Shown here: positions 26,580-35,148 of the stretch, one piece after another
Layout of the letters: each line of letters opens with the position of its first letter
Position numbering within the stretch: the stretch's first letter is position 1
Source: CAWANF01 sp963783355
GTDB taxonomy: Bacteria; Bacteroidota; Rhodothermia; Balneolales; DATFMH01
NCBI GenBank assembly: GCA_963783355.1
Contig: CAWANF010000003.1
Span: 1-43,394, forward strand
Direction of reading: 5' to 3'
Length of the DNA: 43,394 nucleotides
Notes under the pieces: model-generated
The model's input: the letters and a program-made list of their open reading frames with translations, nothing else
Database searches by the model: none
What the model was told of the DNA's origin: nothing
Made by a program: the position numbers and the translations under genes

Positions 26580-28373
26580 ATGTCGGAAAACTTCATTTTA
26601 GGACTGTCGTTAATCCTTATCATAGGCATTGCAGCACAGTGGATAGCCTGGCGCCTCAAATTTCCTGCTATCCTGCTACTGCTTATTTCGGGAATCATTG
26701 CGGGGCCGGTAACCGGGTTGATCAATCCTGATTTTTTATTTGGCAATACCCTTTTCCCAATTGTTTCTCTTTCTGTGGCTGTCATACTTTTTGAAGGAGG
26801 ATTAAGCCTTCGTATTTCCGAATTAAAACAGATACGATCAACTGTTCTCAGCCTGATTACCATTGGAGTTATCGTAACCTGGATATTAAGTGGGTTGGGT
26901 GCCTATTTTATCCTAGGACTCGATACGCAGCTCTCGGTACTTTTTGGTGCGGTTTTAATTGTAACGGGTCCGACCGTGATCATCCCCTTGCTTCGCCAGG
27001 TTCGTCCGACCGGGCAGGTGGGTTCCGTTTTAAAATGGGAGGGCATCGTAAACGATCCTATCGGTGCCATGGCCGCCGTCCTGGTATTTGAAGTCATTTT
27101 AACCGGGGGATTTGGAGCCGGAATCGGCCATGTTTTACTGGGGGCAGTAAAAACAATTTTCTTTGGAGGCCTGACCGGTGTTGCCGGCGCTCTAATCATG
27201 TATTTCCTGCTGCGCAAACACATTGTTCCGGATTTTCTTCAAAACCCGGTCACCCTGATGTTTGTCATAACTGTTTTTGAGGCATCTAACTTGCTGCAAC
27301 CTGAATCGGGATTACTTTCCGTGACATTAATGGGGATCATCCTGGCTAATCAGCGATCCGCCCGTATCAAGCATATTATTGAATTCAAGGAAAACCTGAG
27401 GGTGATTTTAATTTCGACCCTTTTCATTATCCTGGCCGCACGATTAAGTATAAAAGACCTGGATCATGTTACCCTCGGGAGTATCCTGTTCCTTGTATTT
27501 CTAATCATTATTGTTCGTCCTGCAGCCGTTTATTTATCGACTATCGGATCGAATTTAAACTGGAAGGAAAAGTTTTTTCTCGTTGGTATGGCTCCGAGAG
27601 GTATTGTTGCAGCGGCAGTATCGGCTTTATTTGCTTACCAATTAGTTGATTTGGGCTATAAGCAGGCAGAATTTATGGTTCCTTTTACTTTCGTCGTTAT
27701 TATTGGTACGGTTATCATTTATGGACTGTCGGCGGCCCCGCTGGCTCGCAAATTGGGAGTTGCCAAACCGGTTCCAAGAGGTATTTTGATTATGGGAGCA
27801 CACGAATGGGCACAAAAAATAGCCGAAGAACTCAAGAAACAGGATATCAAAGTTCTCTTAGCCGATACCAACTGGCCTAATATATCCCAGGCGCGACTAA
27901 AGGGGCTTCAAACGTATTATGGAAATATTCTGGCTGAATATGCCCTTGACGAAATAAATCTCGATGGTATCGGGCATCTTTTGGCCATGACTCCCAACGA
28001 CGAGGTTAATTCCCTGGCAACGATACGGTTTTCAGATATTTTCGGCCGTTCCAACGTATTCCAGTTATCACCAATTGTTGATCATCTTAATAAGGAAATG
28101 GATATTTCGGGCCATTTACAGGGCCGGATTATCTTTGGAAAAGAAATGAATTTCATGAAACTAACAGAGCTTTTTGATAAAGGAGCTGAGCTAAAGTCCA
28201 CAAACCTCACCAAAGAATATACCTTCGAAACCTTCAAATCGGAACGTTCTGCTCTTACAACATATCCTCTGTTTATTATCACCGCAACCGGTGAAGTTCG
28301 CCTGTTCACAACCGACAATCCACCTGAACCGTCAGCCGGACAAAAAATCATCAGCCTGAGTGTCCCGCAATGA
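26580..28373 (+). CDS. CPA1-type cation/proton antiporter with TrkA-N-like C-terminal domain
   Basis: The 597-residue protein is a monovalent cation:proton antiporter. Residues about 1-390 have a dozen membrane segments with family motifs ILLLLISGIIAGPVTGL, VILFEGGLSL, VTGPTVIIPLLRQ and the ND pair VNDPIGAMAAV that forms the ion site. Residues about 395-480 form a Rossmann-like TrkA-N (RCK) domain, starting GILIMGAHEWAQKIAEEL, which usually senses a nucleotide or controls gating. Here the glycine motif is GAHEWA, not a classical GxGxxG, so nucleotide binding may be altered. A further C-terminal part follows. It is a single gene with a possible terminator downstream. Confidence 0.9.
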   Translation: MSENFILGLSLILIIGIAAQWIAWRLKFPAILLLLISGIIAGPVTGLINPDFLFGNTLFPIVSLSVAVILFEGGLSLRISELKQIRSTVLSLITIGVIVTWILSGLGAYFILGLDTQLSVLFGAVLIVTGPTVIIPLLRQVRPTGQVGSVLKWEGIVNDPIGAMAAVLVFEVILTGGFGAGIGHVLLGAVKTIFFGGLTGVAGALIMYFLLRKHIVPDFLQNPVTLMFVITVFEASNLLQPESGLLSVTLMGIILANQRSARIKHIIEFKENLRVILISTLFIILAARLSIKDLDHVTLGSILFLVFLIIIVRPAAVYLSTIGSNLNWKEKFFLVGMAPRGIVAAAVSALFAYQLVDLGYKQAEFMVPFTFVVIIGTVIIYGLSAAPLARKLGVAKPVPRGILIMGAHEWAQKIAEELKKQDIKVLLADTNWPNISQARLKGLQTYYGNILAEYALDEINLDGIGHLLAMTPNDEVNSLATIRFSDIFGRSNVFQLSPIVDHLNKEMDISGHLQGRIIFGKEMNFMKLTELFDKGAELKSTNLTKEYTFETFKSERSALTTYPLFIITATGEVRLFTTDNPPEPSAGQKIISLSVPQ

Positions 28374-28478
28374 TCCTTTTTAAAACAAGATAGCTGATAT
28401 TAAGTATTGGAATCCAAATTTAACCGTTCCTTAACAGTGCCATTTAACCGTCTGAACCTCATAAAGTTAGCATTAAGC

Positions 28479-28507
28479 AGCCGAACATTATTCCCGGCTT
28501 TTCTTTA
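28479..28507 (+). terminator. Possible rho-independent terminator after the antiporter
   Basis: A 5-bp stem AGCCG/CGGCT with a 10-base loop is followed by TTTCTTT. It is 105 bases past the antiporter stop. The stem is short, so the call is modest. Confidence 0.4.
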
Positions 28508-28572
28508 TAATTTTAAAAAAACACCCCATTTATTTGGATTCATTGTGTAACATTTGCTATTATCCTACTCAA

Positions 28573-28599
28573 TATTGTATGATAAAAGATTATACAATA
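28573..28599. promoter_or_regulatory. 8-N11-8 inverted repeat, candidate operator
   Basis: TATTGTAT and ATACAATA form a perfect dyad with an 11-base spacer, so half-sites are centred 19 bases apart, nearly two helical turns. It lies 174 bases before the cytochrome b start and is the only clear dyad in the spacer. It could bind a dimeric regulator of the operon. Confidence 0.35.
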
Positions 28600-28772
28600 A
28601 CTCTTCTGCTTGAACTTGCACATCAGACACAGACTTGATATAAATAGAGTTATCCAAAGACGAATAGATTTACTTCAACGTTAAACTTTTTTAGATTTCA
28701 AAAGGTTTGGATATAAGATATTGATACTGAATCATTTAATAAGGTAAAATACTAACTCTATAATTATATCGT

Positions 28773-29648
28773 ATGACATTAACGTCCGGCAAAAACCGGG
28801 TTATGCCAATGATCTATTTGGTAGTATGGTTTGCTATTGCCCTGCCGCCACTTGTTTCCGGTTATCATTATTACACGACTCCTGTGCAGGAACGCCCATA
28901 TCGCAAAGACAGCGATCTTTTTAAGCCATCAGGCGAGATTGGTCATGGACTGGGAGTGGTTGGCAGTTTATTTATGATTATAGGTGTCGCAACCTACAGC
29001 CTGCGCAAACGGGTTGAATCGATGCATCACCTTGGAAAACTCAGGGGCTGGCTGAGTTTCCATATCTTTTTATGTACGCTCGGACCATTTCTGGTGATTT
29101 TGCACACCAGTTTTCGGCTAACGGGTTTAGTGGCGGTCTCGTTCTGGAGCATGATAATCGTCGTTGCCAGTGGCGTTATCGGCCGCTATGTCTATGTACG
29201 TATTCCCAAAACAGCTGAGGGTCATTTCCTGTCTATTGCGCAACTGGAAAGAAAACGCAGCCATCTTATCTATCAACTGGAAAAAGAACTGGGGTTAAAA
29301 GAACAGGTTTTCAATCAATCCGGTATTATGATGGTTCAAACAGCAACGCCGGGCATATTTTCATCCCTTCTGTTGGCCTTTAAATTCGATTTAGGGCGAT
29401 TTGGCTGGCATCGTCAATGGAATGAGCTGGCAGAGCAAAATGCACTTAGCAAAACACAGGTTCATAATGGCAAAGACCTGGCCCGTCAGTTAATACGGAA
29501 TGATCAGCAACGTGCTCTTTTACAACCGTTTCACCGGATTTTCACGTACTGGCACATTTTCCATATCCCGCTTGCCATACTCATGTTTATCATCCTGTTC
29601 ATTCATGTTGCTGTCGCCATCATGTTTGGTTATCGCTGGATTTTTTAA
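28773..29648 (+). CDS. Dihaem cytochrome b-type membrane protein
   Basis: This 291-residue inner-membrane protein has four to five membrane segments. Two helices carry histidines spaced alike: His97 and His111 in one, His264 and His278 in another (each pair 14 apart). That is the four-histidine pattern that holds two stacked b haems in quinol-oxidising cytochromes b. A charged cytoplasmic or periplasmic loop lies at about residues 150-250. As first gene of the operon it likely links the quinone pool to the periplasmic cytochromes. It is followed 9 bases later by the TPR gene. I do not assign it to a named enzyme. Confidence 0.8.
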   Translation: MTLTSGKNRVMPMIYLVVWFAIALPPLVSGYHYYTTPVQERPYRKDSDLFKPSGEIGHGLGVVGSLFMIIGVATYSLRKRVESMHHLGKLRGWLSFHIFLCTLGPFLVILHTSFRLTGLVAVSFWSMIIVVASGVIGRYVYVRIPKTAEGHFLSIAQLERKRSHLIYQLEKELGLKEQVFNQSGIMMVQTATPGIFSSLLLAFKFDLGRFGWHRQWNELAEQNALSKTQVHNGKDLARQLIRNDQQRALLQPFHRIFTYWHIFHIPLAILMFIILFIHVAVAIMFGYRWIF

Positions 29649-29657
29649 GGAGTGTTT

Positions 29658-30266
29658 ATGAAAAAAAAATATGTGTTACTTGGGCTGCTCGTTTTGATAA
29701 TCGGTTCATTTATTGCGATCAGGGCCATTCAGAACAACCAACAAGAAGAGGTCCCTTCGGTACAACCGGCTATGCCCACAGCATCATCGGCACCAGCAAT
29801 GCCGGCAACCAACGATACTACTCCATCGGCCCAAAATGTGTCTCATGACATTAAAATGGAGATAAAAACACTGGAGACTTACGTATCGAGTCACCCGTCG
29901 GATACGACCCACGTAATTCGTCTTGCCCGCTTATACCAGGATTCACATGAGCCGGGAAAAGCATCGGGATTATATGAGCAATACCTAAAATCCAACAAGA
30001 AATCCGGCATCCAGCCATGGCTGGATCTTACGAATTGTTACGGTGAGTTGAACCAATGGGATAAAGCCCTGGAAACGACAAAAAGGACGTTAAAAAAATT
30101 TCCGGGTAATCCTTCCACCCTGTATAACCAGGGAGCGATTTATGCTAATATGGGCAAATATAACGAAGCGAAACAAAGCTGGGAAAAAGTGCTCAAAACC
30201 AAAGCTTCCTCCGAAGTCATGCACCTTGCCAAAGAATCACTCAAAAAACTGAAAACGTCGAAATAA
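29658..30266 (+). CDS. Membrane-anchored TPR protein
   Basis: The 202-residue protein has an N-terminal signal anchor (about residues 4-22, YVLLGLLVLIIGSFIAIRAI), a Pro/Ala/Thr/Ser-rich linker to about residue 65, then three TPR-like units (IRLARLYQDSHEPGKASGL, PWLDLTNCYGELNQWDKAL, TLYNQGAIYANMGKYNEAK). The repeats would lie in the periplasm. In cytochrome operons such TPR proteins often help cytochrome maturation or scaffold complexes (NrfG/CcmH-like), but I infer this from context only. The start is the ATG at 29658, backed by AAGGAG at 29647-29652; a GTG two codons upstream is less likely. Confidence 0.82.
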   Translation: MKKKYVLLGLLVLIIGSFIAIRAIQNNQQEEVPSVQPAMPTASSAPAMPATNDTTPSAQNVSHDIKMEIKTLETYVSSHPSDTTHVIRLARLYQDSHEPGKASGLYEQYLKSNKKSGIQPWLDLTNCYGELNQWDKALETTKRTLKKFPGNPSTLYNQGAIYANMGKYNEAKQSWEKVLKTKASSEVMHLAKESLKKLKTSK

Positions 30267-30269
30267 ACG

Positions 30270-32019
30270 ATGCCAATTGGCATATTCACATATTCCCGTT
30301 TTACCCGAATCGCACTTTTGCTGTTCATGCTGAGTCCGTGTTTTCTTTTGGCATTAACCCATCCTGCTTATGCACAGTTAATCTCTCCAGGCAAATTATC
30401 GGAAGCACATGCTAATCTTGAAGGTATCACAAAATGTACAAGTTGCCATGAACTTGGACAAAAAGGGGTCAGTATCACAAAATGTTTATCCTGCCATACT
30501 CCATTAAAAAAACGTATCGACGCCAGGTTAGGCTATCATGCCACCATCATGAATCAAAATTGCGGTGATTGCCACAAAGAACACCTGGGACGTACATTTA
30601 AATCCGTTCATTTCGATACTACCAAATTTGATCATAAGAAAACCGGCTATCTCCTAATTGGGAAACATGCCGATTTATATTGCAAAAGCTGCCATAAACC
30701 GGCTTTCATAAAAGATAAAGACGTCATTGCATTTAAAACCAAATACCATGCAATGAATAAAACTTTTTTAGGCCTCGATACCACATGTACCTCGTGTCAT
30801 GTCAAAGATAATCCACACGGCAACCAGTTTATCGGTAAAGATTGTTCCTCGTGCCATACGCCAAAAACATGGAAGAAAGCTCCGTTTTTTAATCACAATA
30901 CGGCCCGTTTCACCCTCTTAGGGAAACATATGGTTGTGAAATGCGAGGATTGTCATAAGAAAGTAACTCAGCCCAATGGAAAACCGATGGTTAAATATGT
31001 GGGCCTGTCTTTCCAGAAATGTATCGATTGCCATAAAGATGTGCACAAAGGACGTTTTGGGACCCAATGTCAAAGCTGTCATAGTCCGAGTGGGTGGCAT
31101 ATCCTTAAATCATTATCGAAAAAGAATTTTAATCACAATACCACCGGATTTCCGCTCGTCGGGAAACATGCCGTCATCAGCTGCTCATCGTGCCACGATC
31201 CGAATAAAAAGACTCCGGGCATTCATCTGACTTTTCTGAATCAAACAGCCGGAAACAGTTTCCCCAAACCCCGTTCAACCCGTTGCTTATCCTGCCATAC
31301 CGATTACCATAATGGTGTTTTCGCAACAATAAAAGGAGGGCCGGACTGCAAAAATTGTCATACAGTTAAAGCATTGGCTTCCAACAACTTTCGATTTAGC
31401 ACGCCATAATAAGGAGACTCATTTTATCCTGACCGGCTCGCATGAAGCAATTCCCTGTTTCAGCTGTCATCAATCATCAAATCCCAAAATTAAGAAACCC
31501 GTTTTCCGTTTTGCCAGTACCAAATGTATCAGTTGTCATGCCAAAGACAATCCTCACAAAGAGACATTTCATTCGGCAAAACTTAAAAACACCTGTGAAA
31601 GCTGCCACAACACACAATCGTGGAAGACCTCTATTACTTTTAATCACTCCCTCACAGGATTTAAGCTGACAGGCAAACATGCTTCGATCAAATGCATCAG
31701 CTGTCACACGAATAAGAACAATCACGACATTTTATTTAACAAACTCTCTTCAAGCTGTAAAAGCTGCCATAGTAAAGATGATCCCCATCACGGTCAATTT
31801 GCCGGAACAACATTGGGGACATCCTGCAGTAACTGTCATAATACCAGTTCCTTTAAGGATGATCACTTCGATCACAATAAAGCCCGGTTCAAACTGAGTG
31901 GCGCCCATAAAAATGTAGCTTGCCAATCATGTCATAAACCGGTTAAAGGAGCGGACGGAAAGATGTTTATCCGATATCGTCCACTTTCAACCACATGCAA
32001 ATCTTGCCATGGGACATAG
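30270..32019 (+). CDS. Secreted 20-haem c-type cytochrome, interrupted by one frameshift
   Basis: The first frame (30270-31409) encodes a signal peptide ending AYA-Q near residue 35 and 12 CxxCH haem motifs. It then stops. The downstream frame, with no start codon, carries 8 more CxxCH up to the stop at 32019. Removing one base in TTAAAG (31368-31371) rejoins them as CKNCH-TVKHW-LPTTFDLARHNKE, restoring the family's repeat of CxxCH, Trp, FDH-like, F-L-GxH, CxxCH. The total then becomes 582 residues with 20 haem sites, an exact multiple of three. The repeat of NHNTA-RF-LLGKH-CxxCH is typical of multihaem cytochromes in FCB bacteria. Predicted location is periplasm or cell surface. It starts 3 bases after the TPR gene and overlaps the next cytochrome by 11 bases. 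Confidence 0.85.
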
Positions 32020-33545
32020 AAAGCTTTCAAAAATATTACTATTACTTGCAGGACTACTCTGTTTTGATCACATAAGTTACGCTCAGCAGAAGGGAATAAG
32101 TCCGCATGGAAAATTTTCGATAAACATCGATTGCTCCGCCTGTCACCGTCCGAATGCATGGAAACCGGCTAAAGCGAAAATGAATTTTGATCATAAAAAG
32201 ATGACCGGTTTCGCATTAATTGGCAGGCACAGTATCATTAGTTGTCAAAGCTGTCACCTGAATTTACGGTTCGACGAACCGAAGGTAATGCCAGGCGATT
32301 GCAAATCATGCCATGTGGATGTGCACCAGGGCAAATTCGGAACGAACTGCATAACCTGTCATAACCAGACGAATTTCCACGATGTCAAAGGACTGCAGAT
32401 TCATGCCAAAACGGGATTTCCGCTAACCGGTGCACACCAGCAACTCGCTTGTCAAAGCTGCCACCAGAATGATCGCAACGGGGCATTTACCAACCTGGAT
32501 ACCGATTGTTATTCTTGTCACAAACAGGATTACCTGGATGCCAAAGTAATCGATCACGTTAAGCAGGGTTTTAGCACTCAATGTACACAATGCCATAATA
32601 CCATGGGATGGGGCGGGGCCAGTTTTGATCACGTCACCGTGTCCGGCGGATTTGCCCTGATAGGGGCGCATGCGCAAATACGATGCGAGTCATGTCATAC
32701 CGTTCCGGGTTTTGGAAATAAATTTTCTGCCACCAGCGACCAGGATTGTTATTCCTGCCATAAAGCACAATTTCAGGATGCACATGGCGGCAGTAATTTC
32801 CCGACTACCTGTGCCACCTGCCATAATGAAAATTCCTGGGGTGACGCCCAGTTTGATCACGCCAAAGTATCGAATGGATTCCAGCTTATCGGCGCACATG
32901 CCAAAATTCAATGCAGTGATTGCCACCAGATTCCTTCATATGCAAGCAAATTTCCGGCCACCAGCGATCAGGATTGTTATTCGTGCCACCAGGCTGATTT
33001 CCAAAAAGCTCACAGTGGCAGCAATTTCCCAACGACATGCGCCACCTGTCACAATGAAAATTCCTGGGATAACGCTCAGTTCGACCATGCCAAGGTTTCG
33101 AATGGCTTCCAGCTGCTCGGTGCTCACCAATCAATTGCATGCAGCGATTGCCATCAAATTCCCTCTTACAAAACCATTTTTACGGCCACGAGTGACCAGG
33201 ATTGTTATTCGTGTCATCAAAAAGATTACAACAGTGCTCATGGTTCCGGAAGCGGCATTTCAACGACCTGCGCAAATTGCCACAACACCAGTACCTGGGG
33301 TAATGTCGATTTTAAACAACACGACTCGGATTACTTTCCAATCTATTCCGGTTCGCACGCAGGAACCTGGAGTACTTGTGAAACATGTCACACTACCAAA
33401 GGCAACTATCAGACCTTCAGCTGTCTGAATTGCCATGCTCATGCTCAGTCAACAATGGATAGCAAGCATAGCGATGTCCGCAATTACCAATACCTCAGTA
33501 CGGCATGTTATTCATGCCATCCAAGAGGCAAGTGGTGGAGATTGA
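32009..33545 (+). CDS. Secreted 19-haem c-type cytochrome with tandem 76-residue units
   Basis: The protein has a signal peptide (cleavage after SYA near residue 25) and 19 CxxCH motifs, of the CSACH, CYSCH, CATCH and CSDCH kinds, in the same FDH/F-L-GAH pattern as its neighbour. Three near-identical 228-bp units fill the middle. The raw frame runs on to 33688, through the start of the next gene, with an unlikely tail. One base fewer at the AA of 33530-33531 gives CHPRG-SGGD and a TGA at 33543-33545, three bases before the next ATG. I take that as the natural end (511 residues). The ATG overlaps the previous stop. Function is inferred: electron transfer in the periplasm or at the surface. Confidence 0.87.
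32620..33300 (+). repeat. Tandem coding repeat, 228-bp period
   Basis: The sequence GGATTGTTATTC recurs at 32743, 32971 and 33199, exactly 228 bases apart. Long flanking stretches (for example around the CATCH and FDHAKVSNGFQL codons) are nearly identical. Each unit encodes 76 residues with three haem motifs. An older, diverged unit lies to the left near 32514. The repeat is inside the 19-haem cytochrome gene. Confidence 0.85.
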
Positions 33546-33548
33546 GCT

Positions 33549-35148
33549 ATGAAAAAAACAATATTATTTATAGGAATGGTGACACTGTTTGCGGTTTCTG
33601 TCGACACGGCAAGCGCGCAACAGGCAACACAAACGGCACAGGTTCAACAAATAGCCGGCAATGTTATTTATTTAAACATTGGAAGTGATCAGGGAATAAA
33701 CCAGGGTGACACTTTATTTGTTTACCGTGACAAGTCATACCTTGGCTCATTGAAAGTCATCAGTGCTGCATCCCGGATGTCTTCATCTAAATTTACGGAT
33801 CAGCCCTTTTCATTGACAAGAGGACAAATTGTTCAGATCAAAAAACTGGTCTCAAATAAGAAAAGTATTTCTTCCGGGACAAAAACAGGTTCCGGTGATA
33901 ACTCTCGGCGCGATACGGTTCAAAGTCAACGCAAAGTGACTTCCACGCCCATACATGAGTACAGAATACGACCGAATATTACTGGCAGCATACAATTTGG
34001 TTCGAACATCATGCACTCATCAACCAAACCGGCGGCAGCAGGCAATGAAATTATCACCAGGAATTTCATCACTACGTACACCGGAATTCAAACCCGGGTA
34101 AGGAATCTGCCAAACCAGTTTAGCCTGAATATGAATATGCAGTGGAACTATCAGGTACGCCAGCCAAAAAACCATACTGCCAACCAATGCATTTCGCATC
34201 TTTCAGTTCCAGGTGAATAAAAAATTTGGTAAAAGTCCTATTAACCTGTCTGTCGGACGATTCTATAATTATTACGAACCCTTTTCCGGGTTTTGGGATG
34301 GCGCTATGCTCAGGGTTGGTAACGACTCCTATGGTTTTGGCCTTATCAGCGGTTTCGATCCCATCCGTTCGGATGAGGGATTCAGCAGCAGCCTGCCGAA
34401 GTCGTCTTTTTATACCTACTTCAATTACAGAAACAACCAGTTTTATTCCGAATCTGAAATTTCTGTCAATGCGGTAATGCCGAAGACCAACGGCTGGAGC
34501 AATCATTTTTATGCCGGCTGGCACCAGCAATTTCGATATAAAGGCAACAGCCTGATGAGTAATATCCAGGTTGATCAGAATCCTGCAACCAAGAAATATA
34601 TATTCAGCCAAATTAATTTCAGGGCGAATGTGAAACTCGCCAATTTTGCAACGTTTTATGGCGTTTATAACCGGCGCCAGCCTTATAATATCTGGCAAAT
34701 CGGAACTCCTATCAGCTATCTCAGAACACAATGGACCGGTGGATTAAGTTTTCAGTTGGGAAACAATACTGTTGGAGGTGATTATACCCTGAATCAAAGT
34801 GACGTCTCCCGGAATTCATTCACCTATTCCGGTTATGCCTATGTTCCCGATATTGGATTCTGGGGACTGGGATTAAACTTATCGGCATTTTACTGGACTG
34901 ATAAGACGTACAAAAGCATGCTCATCGCTCCCGGTTTTACCAAACAGGTGGGTCGCGGACAAGTGACACTGACCTATCGTTTTTACAATTCGGCGTATTT
35001 CAGCAAGATGACCCAGACACATTCGCTTAGCCTTCAGTATAATGTTCTGTTATTCAAAAAATGGTACTTTAATACGCAGGTGCTGGAACAATACGGGCAA
35101 CTGCTCAATACCCAGCAGATTTTCATTGGAATCACTAAAAACTTTTAA
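33549..35148 (+). CDS. Outer-membrane beta-barrel protein with N-terminal periplasmic domain, one frameshift
   Basis: The first frame (33549-34220) has a signal peptide ending ASA-Q near residue 24, then a beta-rich domain (VQQIAGNVIYLNIGSDQGI, GDTLFVYR) of the SH3/FlgT-C-like kind. A low-complexity Ser/Thr/Lys linker and the first barrel strands follow. The second frame starts at a GTG at 34213 and has many alternating aromatic strands, ending in GITKNF with a terminal Phe, the outer-membrane barrel signal. Deleting one A in the AAAAAA run (34157-34162) joins them as VRQPKTILPTNAF-RIFQFQV, giving a 532-residue protein. Preceded by GGTGGAG. In the operon it could be the porin sheath for the cytochromes. 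Confidence 0.82.

Larger units (their letters stand above)
28374..28772. other. Spacer upstream of the cytochrome operon
   Basis: No gene is visible in these 399 bases. They contain a weak terminator for the antiporter and an 8-N11-8 inverted repeat, both listed separately. A TATAAT at 28759-28764 is too close to the ATG at 28773 to serve that start. The rest is AT-rich sequence without further structure that I can support. Confidence 0.45.

Noticed and set aside
31360..31375. Programmed ribosomal frameshift joining the two cytochrome halves
   Set aside because: TTAAAG is not a recognised slippery heptamer, and I see no pseudoknot or internal Shine-Dalgarno; a one-base indel is simpler.
31442..31669. 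Separate small gene after the first cytochrome frame
   Set aside because: The frame lacks CxxCH motifs; a different frame over the same bases continues the cytochrome.
32670..33428. 252-residue open frame overlapping the 19-haem cytochrome
   Set aside because: It is a shadow frame caused by the repeated coding units; its protein is rich in Arg, Ile and Pro with no fold, while the real frame has 19 CxxCH motifs.
33546..33688. C-terminal extension of the 19-haem cytochrome, including a CGFCR motif
   Set aside because: It overlaps the start of the next gene in another frame and lacks the family pattern; CGFCR is not a haem site.
34120..34731. Antisense 203-residue open frame under the barrel gene
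   Set aside because: No recognisable protein; it mirrors the barrel codons.
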